In this document: positions 44,236 through 53,899 of the stretch, piece after piece
Position numbering within the stretch: the first letter of the stretch is position 1
Layout: each line of letters begins with the position of its first letter
NCBI RefSeq assembly: GCF_024139115.2
Contig: NC_085141.1
Location: 219,579,783 to 219,643,782, forward strand
Source: Armigeres subalbatus
Lineage: Eukaryota > Arthropoda > Insecta > Diptera > Culicidae
DNA length: 64,000 nucleotides
Reading direction: 5' to 3'
Made by a program: the position numbers and the translations under genes
Notes under the pieces: model-generated
Told to the model about the DNA's origin: nothing
What the model saw: the letters and a program-made list of their open reading frames with translations, nothing else
Databases searched by the model: none

Positions 44236-44861
44236 TTACTTTCCTATGAACTTATGTGCTGTGATGCGGCAATATGCTAGTGGAGGATTTGATGTAAACT
44301 TTTGCTGTGGACATACAAGCTACACCGATTAGGATGTTCACTTCATCAGTCTGACTGTAGCTAGTAATTGTACAAAAAAATTATAAAAAGAATCATATGG
44401 CTTGCTGCGTGAAACTTTTTTTCTTAACTAAAAATTCTTCACGCCGAATCGCGCCGCCGCCGTAAACATGGCCTTACGCCGCCGCCGTTCACAAATACTT
44501 CGGCGCACAGGTCTACTGGGAATCAAGAATAATGCTTTTTATCACTAAATACACGCCAGATTCGAAAGGCGTGAAAAGAAATGTTGATTCAGGGAGTGTG
44601 AATACACTTCAGATATCATTATGATATGTGGGTGTAATCATGCGGAGCTTATTGTACACGAATATATCTTCGGAATGCATGTGTTCTTGAAATGGGCTAT
44701 TACAGGAGATGCAATAGAGCTATCACCTTAAATCTCTAGCTAAAATCCGAATGCATTGAATTCTGGATTCCGGGAGACTTGTCCTTAAATATTCAAAATA
44801 ATATTAAAATAACAGTGTATTTTATTAAAAAAAATATTTTGAGCTTTTTAGTGGAATGTTT

Positions 44862-45119
44862 TCACTTGTCATAAGACGAGTTTGTACAATCCCATTGAAT
44901 TTCACCACTTAATTGTATCTTGACAGATATGTATTTCGACCTCAACAGTAAGGCCGTCTTCAGTGTCTCGTACTTGACTCGACTGACTCGTACTTGAGTC
45001 GAGTCAAGTACGAGACACTGAAGACGGCCTTACTGTTGAGGTCGAAATACGTATCTGTCAAGATACAATTAAGTGGTGGAATTCAATGGGATTGTACAAA
45101 CTCGTCTTATGACAAGTGA
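44862..45119. mobile_element. foldback element just before an Osbp exon
   Basis: TCACTTGTCATAAGACGAGT at 44862 mirrors ACTCGTCTTATGACAAGTGA ending at 45119. The arms, about 120 bp each, pair nearly perfectly and meet near TACTTGACTCGACTGACTCG. A single-arm relative is at 19010-19190. The right end lies 87 bp upstream of the exon at 45207, so branch-point and polypyrimidine signals must lie in the short gap or in the element. Confidence 0.85.
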
Positions 45120-45206
45120 GTGTATTTTATGTTTCTGTGAAATGGGTTATTCCGGAAAATGTAATTCCGCGAAATGGGTAATCAATTTTTATTTCTCCAA
45201 TTACAG

Positions 45207-45850
45207 GTTTCCCATCATCCACCCATGGCAGCACAATACTGCGAAGGTCGTGGTTGGAGATGCTGGCAAGAATTCACGATGACGTCCAAATTTCGGGGCA
45301 AATATATACAGATAGTTCCACTTGGATACGCCCACGTTGAATTTCCTGCCTCGGGTAACAAGTTCACGTGGCGCAAGGTGACCACCACGGTACACAACAT
45401 CATTGTCGGAAAGCTCTGGGTTGACAACCACGGAGATATGGAAATCTACGGCGAAAAGGCCGCCAAGGGAGTGAAGTGTCACCTGAAATACCTTCCGTAC
45501 TCGTACTTCACGAGAGACACACAGCGGCGCGTGAAAGGTGTGGCGATGGACAGCTCCAACCAGGTCAAATGGGTGATAAACGGTACATGGGATAGCAAAA
45601 TTGAAATTGCGCCCGTGACTTCCACTAGTGGTTCGGCCGAGAACCCCGTCTACAAGACGGGCAACTACAAAACGGCGTGGACCTCGCGGCTTCCGCCAAC
45701 TGATTGTGATAAATACTACAACTTTACGTTGCTTGCCTGCCAGCTGAATGAACCCGAGCCTAATGTTGCACCAACTGATTCGCGCTTGCGACCCGATCAA
45801 CGGCTGATGGAAGAAGGCAAATGGAACGAAAGTAATAAGGAAAAGCTAAG
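45207..45850 (+). CDS. Osbp: oxysterol-binding protein, main ORD exon
   Basis: After TTTCTCCAATTACAG the frame opens with VSHHPPMAAQYCEGRGW, completing the EQVSHHPP fingerprint. It continues through TSKFRGKYIQIVPLGYAHVE, the TTTVHNIIVGKLWVDNHGD segment and YLPYSYFTRDTQRRVKG. It ends with APTDSRLRPDQRLMEEGKWN, whose Arg residues are conserved in the family and contact PI4P. It leaves in phase 2 at the donor GTAAGC (45851). This domain exchanges sterol and PI4P between ER and Golgi membranes. The 644-bp exon is intact and free of stops. A long antisense frame (45201-45800) is a shadow of it. Confidence 0.95.
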
Positions 45851-46040
45851 GTAAGCTGTCTCATAATGAAGCAAACAATTATTGTATTGAAATCACCCTA
45901 CAAACGCAAATCTTTAAGTTTCCTTTTAGCATTTTTATTTCCTCATATTCAATCGGAGACTTTAAGAACATTCTTCAGTTTCCGTTTTCAGTTTTTTCAA
46001 TCCCGTGTTACAAAAATTTTCATTCCATATATTTGTATAG

Positions 46041-46251
46041 ACTGGAGGAGAAGCAGCGAGCCCGGAGACGTGAACGGGAAGCTGAGGCCGAGAAGTCAGC
46101 TGCCGAAGGTCGACCCTATCCGCCATACGAACCGATTTGGTTCAGCAAACAGCAAGACGAGGGCACGGACAGTCTGGTGCACGTGTTCAAGGGGACCTAC
46201 TGGGATTCCAAAGCGAAACAGGAATGGTCCAAATGTCCCGACATTTTCTAA
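46041..46251 (+). CDS. Osbp: oxysterol-binding protein, last exon
   Basis: It follows a 190-bp intron with acceptor TTTGTATAG. The AG|A junction restores Arg and gives KLRLEEKQRARRREREAEAE, a charged helix, then GRPYPPYEPIWFSKQQDEGT and TYWDSKAKQEWSKCPDIF followed by TAA at 46249. The C-terminal WSxCPDIF end is characteristic of OSBP itself (as opposed to the shorter ORP members). Intact. Confidence 0.95.
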
Positions 46252-46670
46252 ACTAAAGTTTTGTATGTATCATCTTACAGCGTTTTCCTTTTCTGTTTCG
46301 GTTATGTAATTTGTAAAAAAAAACATGCTTTATAGATAGCTCGTAAGTATGCGTCAGCGTGAAAGGGGTGAAAGGGTGATGCATCGAATCAATAGAGATA
46401 ATAAACTATATGGGAAGTTCGTCGCTAATTCATTCTGCTTTCAATCGCAAGCACGTTGAGTATATGTCAGTTAAAACGTATGGATTATGCGTTGTTATTT
46501 AACTTAAATAATGTTTCGCCAGCGACAATATTCCTCTATAGTTTATTACCTCCATTGCCAAAACAAATGGTTTTATATGCAATGTATTGCTGTTCATTAT
46601 TTAAAATGTGAAGAGAAACGAAATACCATCGCGTAGCTTGTAATAAATTTACTGGACTAATTGTTTAATG
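46252..46670 (+). other. Osbp: Osbp 3' UTR with two candidate poly(A) signals
   Basis: AATAAA at 46400-46405 and 46642-46647 lie 149 and 391 bp after the stop. Either could end the transcript. Which is used cannot be told from sequence alone. Confidence 0.55.
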
Positions 46671-47699
46671 CAACTTTGGAGGAATAAATACTATAACTGG
46701 CTGTTCTTGTCGTATTTTCTTCTTCAGTTCCTGTTTTTGTTGGCTTCACCAAATACTATTACTGTTATTACAACAATCAATTATCAATACAATACAAATG
46801 CCAGATTAGGAATATCAACAAAAAATATTTATCGAAAGATACTTTGGAAAGAAACATTGGAGAAGGATTGTGGTGACCATGATATGATAGCATTCAAATG
46901 ATAATTGTGACTCTCTTTGAGACGTAAACTACAAATTTTGGGAAACCTTTACCTAAGCACTATTACTATTGCTAGCAAAATACATTATTACTATTATACA
47001 AATCGTGGACTACGAATAGATCGGTAATTGCGTCTTGCATAAAATACAACAAATAAATAACATTTGAAAACTGGTGCATAGTTAATCTCCTAGGCAAGGG
47101 GTTCGGTTCAGAGTAAAAGGTTTTTTAGGTCGTTCGTTTTGTTCTCCGCAACTATTGCGCTGCTAAGTCATACGTCATAAAAAAACTAAACCATTATTCT
47201 CCTGCTATTTCGATCGCAAAATCAAACCAAACTACTGAACGTCAAATTCCATGAAAGTAAAGATTTCCCATTACATAATAGTAGATAGCAATCCGTCAGC
47301 GATACCCAATGATTGTTTCTAAACTAATTTTGGGTTTATTACACAGAACTACCATTTGAAGAAAAAAAACTAGCTGAAATAGTTAAAGTAAAGTTACTTG
47401 AGGAGAAGAGAGGAAGATAACTATAGATAATACCTACAGAGAATCGAAACACTTTCTGATTATTAAAATGTGAACTTAACGAAATAGCAGGTTAAACATA
47501 TTGAAAAGCAAAGCAGAAAAAATATAGAGAGAACTTTATGCGGAAAAAATGTCTTAAAAGATTAATCGGATCGGAAGAAAAAATAATAGGACAGAAATTA
47601 CTAGTTGTTACGCTTATAAAGCTATTAATGAAAATATGAAATAAAATAAAACAGTAAAAATGTTTTAAACCAAACTAGCCTTGAACATTTCATATCACT
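46671..47699. other. unassigned AT-rich downstream DNA
   Basis: No gene or bounded element is seen. GACGTAAACTAC at 46921 is a short form of the motif found at 8388 and 9529. Confidence 0.4.
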
Positions 47700-48108
47700 T
47701 ACTTACTTGATAGGCTACAGCTCTTCGACGAACCTACGCCGGATGGAGTATCCTTCTCCTCTGGACTCGATCCTGGCCCAATTGCTTCCAGTCGCCCTGA
47801 ACATTGAGCGCCCTCAGGTCCTCTTCAACTGCAAAAAGCCATCGTGTACTCGGCCTTCCACGAAACCTGCGGCCTCTTCCGAGTTCTCTACTAAATATTA
47901 TCTTCGCTTGACGTTCTTCCGGCATACAAACAACTTGTCCAGCGCACCGTAGTCTGCCGTGTTGTATATACTTAACAATATCCAGCCCTTTATACACCTG
48001 GTACAACTCGTGATTCATGCGACGCCGCCAGATAAGGGCCGAGTATTGTCCGCAGCACTCCGAAGGCTCTCCGATCAGCCTCCTTATTGTTCATGTTTCA
48101 CAGCAGTA
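47700..48108 (-). pseudogene. RTE-like non-LTR element, 3' end fragment
   Basis: The minus strand gives, after a broken FGVLRTILGPYLAASHE segment, MNHELYQVYKGLDIVKYIQH, then GRLRCAGQVVCMPEERQAKI and TRWLFAVEEDLRALNVQGDW. This is the C-terminal end of a mosquito non-LTR ORF2. It is joined directly, in inverted orientation, to the + strand copy that follows. Confidence 0.7.
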
Positions 48109-49395
48109 TCTAAGGTAACAAACCTTCTTACGAACGAGCGTGAGGTGATCCAAAGGCAGCACTACGAAGAACACATGAATGGCGATGTGGCAGACGAAGG
48201 TGGCGGTATGGTGATGGACCTGGGAGAACGCGCGCAGGACATAATTTTACCAGCTCCGGATCTCCAGGAAATCCTGGAGGAGATTGTTCGGCTGAAGAAC
48301 AACAAATCCCCTAGTACCAGGTACCCGGCGGGTTTTATATGCGAACGCTCCACCACGGACCAGGTGTTCGCCATTCGCCAAGTACTTCAGAAATGCCGCG
48401 AATACAACGTGCCCACATATCATCTATTCATCGATTTTAAAGCCGCATATGATACAATCGATCGGGACCATCTATGGCAGCTAATGCACGAACACTGATT
48501 TCCGGTTAAACTGACACGGTTGATCAAAGCGACGATGGATCGGGTGATGTGCGTAGTTCAAGTTTCAGGGACATTCTCGAGTCCCTTCGAAACGCGCAGA
48601 GGGTTACGGCAAGGTGATGGTATTTCGTGTCTGCTATTCAACATCGCTTTGGAAAGGATAATACGAAGAGAAGGGATTAACACGAGTGGTACAATTTTCA
48701 ATAAGTCCGTCCAGCTATTTGGCTTCGCCGACGACATAGATATTATGGCACGTAACTTTGAGAAGATGGAGTACATGATAGGAAGAGGTTCAAGAGAAGA
48801 CAATGTGAGCCACCCACCGCGAGTTTGCATCGGTGGTGACGAAATCGAGGTGGTAGAAGTATTTGTGTTTTTGGGCTCACTGGTGACTGCCGAAAATGAT
48901 ACCAGCAGAGAAATTCGGAGACGCATAGTGACTGGAAATCGTACGTACTTTGAACTCCGCTAGACACTCCGATCGAATAGAGTTCGCCGCCGTATCAAAC
49001 TGACAATCTACAAAATGCTCATTAGACCGGTAGTCCTCTACGGACACGAGACCTGGACGATGCTCGGGAGGACCAACGCGCACTTGGAGTTTTCGAAAGG
49101 AAAGCGCTGCGTACCTGGGAGAACCATCCATCGTTCACACCGCGAAAATCGGACGACTGCGGTGGGCCGGGCACGTAGCCAGAATGTCGGACAGTAACCC
49201 GGTGAAAATGGTTCTCGACAACGATCCGACGGGCACAATAAGGCGAGGTGCGCAGCGAGCAAGGTGGATCGATCAGGTGGAAGATGACTTGCGGACCCTC
49301 CGTAGACTGCGTGGTTGGCGACGTGCAGCCATGGACCGAGCCGAATGGAGAAGACTCTTATATACCGCACAGGCCACTTCGGCCTTAGTCTGAAT
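48109..49395 (+). pseudogene. RTE-like reverse transcriptase, decayed
   Basis: The pieces are NLLTNEREVIQRQHYEEHMN and VRLKNNKSPSTRYPAGF, where a stretch between KSPS and YPAG is deleted. Next come CERSTTDQVFAIRQVLQKCR, FIDFKAAYDTIDRDHLWQL, a stop at 48496, then FETRRGLRQGDGISCLLFNI and LFGFADDIDIMAR. The rest is VVEVFVFLGSLVTAENDTSR, a stop at 48961, LIRPVVLYGHETWTM, a frameshift, and the end IRRGAQRARWIDQVEDDLRT to QATSALV (49390). An AATAAATAAATATATATAAA tail follows. The RT core motifs are recognisable but it cannot be translated whole. Clade name tentative (RTE/JAM-like). Confidence 0.8.
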
Positions 49396-49426
49396 AAATA
49401 AATATATATAAATCTGGAAAAACACC

Positions 49427-49800
49427 TTGATTGCGAGGCAGTCTAAACGTTTCATCACACCAAACGTATTTATCACTCGCAAAATTTTAGATCTTTCAAA
49501 AAAAGATCTTAACACATACACAGGCCTTATAACAGGCCATTGCCTGAGCCGATATCACTTGAAGCTGATAGGAAAACTTCAAGATGATGTATGTCGTTTC
49601 TGCGGCATACATGTAGAAGACTCGGAACATCTGTTATGCCATTGTCCGGCAATTTTTTGAAAGAGATTACAGTTCTTCAACAAGGGGCTGATAGAACCCT
49701 CAGAAGTTTGGGGAACAAGTCCCAATATAGTAGTACGATTCATCAGAACCATAATACCGCATTGGTATAACGCTGGTAGTCAAGGTAATGCAATTGCTCT
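49427..49800 (+). pseudogene. non-LTR element C-terminal zinc-finger fragment
   Basis: RKILDLSKKDLNTYTGLITG, HCLSRYHLKLIGKLQDDVCR and FCGIHVEDSEHLLCHCPAIF form the post-RNase H CxxC..H..C region of I/Loa/R1-like ORF2 proteins. After a stop, GLIEPSEVWGTSPNIVVRFI resumes the same family ending. The rest of the element is absent. Confidence 0.7.
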
Positions 49801-49845
49801 AAATAGTAATGATGCGTCAACTTGACAAAGCTAGATCAAATGGGG

Positions 49846-50085
49846 CATATCGGAACTGATTTGCGATTTGGGCGTAACTTATTTTGTAAACAAACATTGC
49901 TTCATGAATTCCGGATAATGCAAGCGTTTTCATCCTAAACTAATTCCCTTATCTGGTAGAGGAAAGCTTAATCTATCGCATCCATACCGTGGTTTCCTCA
50001 TGAAATGCTTGTTTTAGCAGGAATTCGCCTTCCAATGTTTGTTTACAAAATAAGTTACGCCCAAATCGCAAAGCGGTCCCGATAT
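49846..50085. mobile_element. MITE with long inverted repeats
   Basis: TTGCGATTTGGGCGTAACTT at 49861 mirrors AAGTTACGCCCAAATCGCAA ending at 50071, with at least 38 bp perfect. The similarity extends outward through ATATCGG. Non-coding. Confidence 0.7.
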
Positions 50086-50336
50086 ATCACAATAGATCTA
50101 ATAAGCCATTTTATGAGACAGATTCGAACAGCTGATCGAAATTTTGAGTGGAGGGCTCGGTCTTTGTTTTGGTAAATTTGCATGTAAACCATCATCATTT
50201 CGTCATCATCATCATCATTTCATTTTCGCAAATGTTCCTTGTAAAATGTAAATATTAGTATTTGGTCTCCTGTCATTTGATCTTTCTATAAAATTGCTTA
50301 TAAATGGTCGCAGTGATTAAAATACCCAACAAGGAA

Positions 50337-50530
50337 AAAAAAACGATTTACAATGATATGGAAATGCTAATATCATCTTCCAAACTTAGACGTTCATGTT
50401 CATGATAGAATTATAGTCGAAGTCGAAGTCGAAGTCGCACAACCTTCCCTTCTGCCAAACTCCCGTATGAAGGGGAAGGGAAGAATATCAGTGTGGAAGC
50501 TGATAAATCTCCACTGGCAAAAGGAAGGTG
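50337..50530 (+). mobile_element. foldback family fragment
   Basis: ACGATTTACAATGATATGGA, GTTCATGATAGAATTATAGT and CTTCTGCCAAACTCCCGTAT with one 78-bp-type unit match the left arm of the element at 3977-4644. The right arm is missing. A GAAGTC triplication sits at 50417-50435. Confidence 0.75.
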
Positions 50531-50869
50531 GTTTGATTTGCTCATATGCCATCGTTTGCGGAAGGGTTTTCTATCGACGAGTACTGTCTCTAAATTTCTA
50601 ATATGACATCAGCATCTAGTCGAATAGAATTTTTATTGCACAGTTCTGTTTTCTCCATGCACATCATAAGTCGTCACATAGGCTTCCATCGGGCTGCGAA
50701 ATGGTGAGTTGACGTCTGGAAAGAAGCGATCTACACAGCTCTGGTCCTCACAAGTTCCAATACTCACGCTTCCACGGGTCTTCCGATGACAATCGACCGC
50801 CAGCTAAGGGGTTTGTACTTAGCTGGTAGTGCAGCCTGGGCATTGTTGTCCTTCTGACATCAGCTAGAA

Positions 50870-51452
50870 TGAGGGGGTGATCCTCGAGCTGAAGCGTGGC
50901 GTCTTACAAAAGGGCCCTGCCTACAAGAAGTCGGCGGTGGAAGTCCTAGGCGAGACGTTCAAGGTGAGGGCACTCATGACGGAGGTGAATCTAAGGGTTA
51001 AAGACCTGGACGAAATCACCGAAGTCAAAGATCTCTTCACGGCACTGCGGCGACAGTGTGAAGTGGAGACGCCCACCGCAGCCGTTTGGCTACGGAAAGG
51101 TCCGGCAGGGACGCAGGTAGCTATGGTTCGGCTATCTGCAGCGGACGCCTCCAAGATAGTCAAGTTAGGGAGCGTCAAGGTGGGATGGTCGGTGTGCCCT
51201 GTGGGCATATACGAGCAATACGAAGCTTACTTCAAGTGCCTGGAACCGGGGCACAAGCAATGGGACTGCAAAGGCCCTGACAGAAGCAAGCCCTGCCGAC
51301 GCTGCGGATTGAAGGGACATAAGGCACAATGCTGCACGAACCCTCCCAATTGTTTGATTTGTTCAGGCAAAGCAGCGAACATCAAGCACCCCATGGGGGG
51401 TTCGAAGTGCCCGGCGTTTAAGCGTGCTGCAAAATCACAGTACAGGTTGTAA
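50870..51452 (+). pseudogene. R1-like ORF1 (gag) fragment with zinc knuckles
   Basis: A frame without a proper start reads LELKRGVLQKGPAYKKSAVE and RALMTEVNLRVKDLDEITEV, then the knuckles FKCLEPGHKQWDC, CRRCGLKGHKAQC and CLIC. The first knuckle lacks its first Cys (Tyr, TAC instead of TGC). N-terminal sequence is lost. ORF1 proteins of this clade bind element RNA. The frame stops at 51450 and runs straight into ORF2 C-terminal sequence, so the endonuclease and RT are deleted. Confidence 0.75.
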
Positions 51453-52440
51453 TATGGACACATAGGTTGATACCGGAGATAGGAACGTGGGTCAAGAGGC
51501 GCCATGGGGAAATCACTTTCCACCTGACCCAGGTCCTTACAGGCCATGGTTGCTTCAGACAGTATCTCCACCGTTCGGACACTCGGCCTCGCCGGAGTGT
51601 CCGGTGTGCGCAGGTTTATAGGAAACGGCGGAACACGTGTTGTTCGTGTGCCCGCGTTTTCGCACAATGCGTGCCATGCTTGCCAAGTGTGGTCTAGACA
51701 CTAGCCCGGACAACCTAGTCCGGAGGATGTGTAAAGATGAAGTTGGCTGGAACGCCGTTTTATCGGCTATCGTCCAAATCGTCTCGGAGCTACACAGAAG
51801 GTGGCGCGTGGACTCGAGGAATGGCTAGTTCAGGCGCAAATAAGAGGTGGTCCAAGGGTTCGGAGTCGGCTTCATGGGTCATACCGGTGCCCTGTGGTCG
51901 AACTCGATCCTTTTATCGAACAAGTGGCCGCGTGAAGAACAACATGGTATCGTCGCTTTCGCGGCGTCGGTCAACCGGGCGGGTTCCGAGACCGAGGACG
52001 GAAAGGGGTCCTCGTCAAGGCTGGGGCAGGCGTAGGCACCACGTGGGCAAGTCCCTCTGTGTGTTGGCGAATAGACCCTATCGCAGAGAGGTCAATTTGG
52101 GGTGCACGCGGCATCATCATTTTTGATACCAGTCGTGCAGAGGGAAGCAGGCGCGAAGTCGACCCTTCCCACCTTCCGAGGACACGAGACACGATACCAT
52201 GGTGTTCTTCTAAAAAAGCGAGTCACGACGTTCGGTGCTGCAAGGACACGCAGCTAACCTCGAGGGCGCGTCGTGCACTGGCCCCCCTTTGAAGCATTAC
52301 TTTCTGGTTGTACCGAAGGGACTATGGGCTTGGCGGCAATGGAAACGATTTAGCGGCTCGGGGGTGTACTCCTGCCTCCCTCGTTTGCTGTTGGAGGTGG
52401 TCCCTAACCCCGCACTTCCTGGACAACCCTATTGAGCAGA
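51453..52440 (+). pseudogene. R1-like ORF2 C-terminus and 3' region
   Basis: LIPEIGTWVKRRHGEITFHL and TQVLTGHGCFRQYLHR are followed, after frame changes, by the ECPVC..HVLFVCPRF-like zinc region (51590-51665) and DNLVRRMCKDEVGWNAVLSA (51708-51765), ending near SELHRRWRVDSRNG. This is the C-terminal domain of an R1-like ORF2. Up to 52440 the sequence is GC-rich and probably its 3' UTR. Several indels; not translatable. Confidence 0.7.
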
Positions 52441-53420
52441 TTCTCCCTCCATTGCTTAGGAAGAAAAAAAAACATAGGCTTCCATCGAACCACAAATTTT
52501 CAGAAAACTTTAACTTTTAAAAACTTTTTCCAACTACTTCCAAGCTTCATTGGCCGTTTTTGTGTCTTGAACATGTACGTAGAGCGTTGGATCCAGGCCA
52601 AGAATAACCGTTCCCTGCTCCGTACATCTTGAGTTCTTGAAACTTCGGCTAGGCTAGGTCAATGGCTGGGCCCATAACACGTTCATGGACGGTACTAAAG
52701 TGAAGTTTTATTTCTAAACTAATTCCACAGACTATTCACATAGGTTGCTTCGATCTACAGACTTTAATTTCAGCATTGTAAGAAAATTATTACGCAAGAT
52801 TGGCTTGGCTTGATTGTATCGATACAAAAGGTGATCACCTTAAGAGAATCAAAACTTTGGCAAAAAAAATTGGAAACATCACTTCAATTCGTCGAGCTGA
52901 GCCAATTGGTATATAAAACACTATGGGCACAGAAAAACAGACGTCTCACTTAGAACAAAATGCATTCAAAATCATCGTCACGGAAACATTATCGCCCAAT
53001 GCTAAATGCACTGTGATTGGACAATCGGAAACCAGATGGCGGTAGTGTGCAAACGTCAGACACAAGCAAAATCGATGAAAGCGCCTGTTGATCCCGCCAC
53101 GTCCAGTGATCCGACGAGCCCCATCGTGCCCACTCCTGTGAACGCGATCGTATAAACGTATCCACACCCAAACCGCAGAAAGAGGATTGTCTGCCACACG
53201 AAAGGTCAGAAGACGAGTCTGCGGTCAGCGCATTGTATTTCATCGTAAACAAGATAGCCTTTGTTGACAAACTGAACTACGTCCAAGAAATTATTTTCTA
53301 AACTTAAGCCAAAATATCTCACAAAAATTGTTAAAAATCTAGTTAATTGCTATCCCAAAATCAGGTAAAAGCTAATTGAACTCGCAAACTATCATTGTAG
53401 TTAGTAAAATTAATGCTGGG
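52441..53420. other. unassigned DNA with a dispersed-element block
   Basis: 52888-52950 repeats the CGTCGAGCTGA..TATATAAAACACTATGGGC block seen near 39365. 52990-53270 is GC-richer with open antisense frames that resemble no protein. No gene is supported. Confidence 0.35.
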
Positions 53421-53421
53421 A

Positions 53422-53847
53422 TCTGTTGATCTATATATATTTTACAGTGAATTCTAACGCTTATTCGGGATTAGAAAACACAGCTAACTTGCATTCCCAG
53501 GCTGTTCTTAACATAAGGTGAGGACATTCAATTTCCTATCATCCAGTATACTAAAACGACCATAATTAATTAGCTGGTGAATAGTTAAGCCCGTGGGACA
53601 AAATTTGAATCCATCCACCTATCAGAGTTGACATCTTAAGTTCGATGAAAGAAAACCCCTTCATTATCAGTAGGTAACTAATAACGAGAAATCTCTCGAC
53701 ACGAATTGTTAAAACGATTGCGAATTCGAATCACCAAAAGTGAGTTGTAGTATATTTGTGCAAAATTGAATCACCATTAACCTTATTTATAATTCCGCAG
53801 GAATTTTGTAACTCCCTTTTATTGGAATAAAGTTAACGAAATCTACT
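53422..53847 (+). other. possible BEL 5' LTR and leader
   Basis: The only non-coding segment between the unassigned DNA and the gag start. It begins TGTTGATC and holds AATAAA near its end, then CTACTGGTTCG, where a primer-binding site could begin. Without the 3' copy this is a guess. Confidence 0.3.
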
Positions 53848-53899
53848 GGTTCGTTTATCGCTCAACACCTTACAAAATTCTTTTGCGGTCAACTTGACG

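Larger units (their letters stand above)
39546..44515. mobile_element. 4970-bp hAT-type element with 8-bp target duplication
   Basis: Perfect 15-bp terminal inverted repeats (TAGACCTGTGCGCCG left, CGGCGCACAGGTCTA right) are flanked by exact CTGGGAAT at 39538-39545 and 44516-44523. Subterminal GCCGCCGCC-rich segments occur on both sides (39558-39680 and 44440-44500). The 8-bp duplication and TA-starting ends fit hAT. No transposase is visible. The cargo is two diverged direct copies of a ~0.5-kb GAATT-rich block, more GAATT-rich DNA, and a tandem array of tRNA-like units (42320-43905). It occupies nearly half of the large Osbp intron. Confidence 0.8.

Noticed and set aside
45201..45800. 199-codon antisense frame over the Osbp exon
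   Set aside because: Shadow of the conserved exon at 45207-45850; no family resemblance.
52946..53270. GC-richer antisense frames of 83 and 93 codons
   Set aside because: No domain, and a block shared with the dispersed element near 39365 lies directly beside them; probably repeat-derived.
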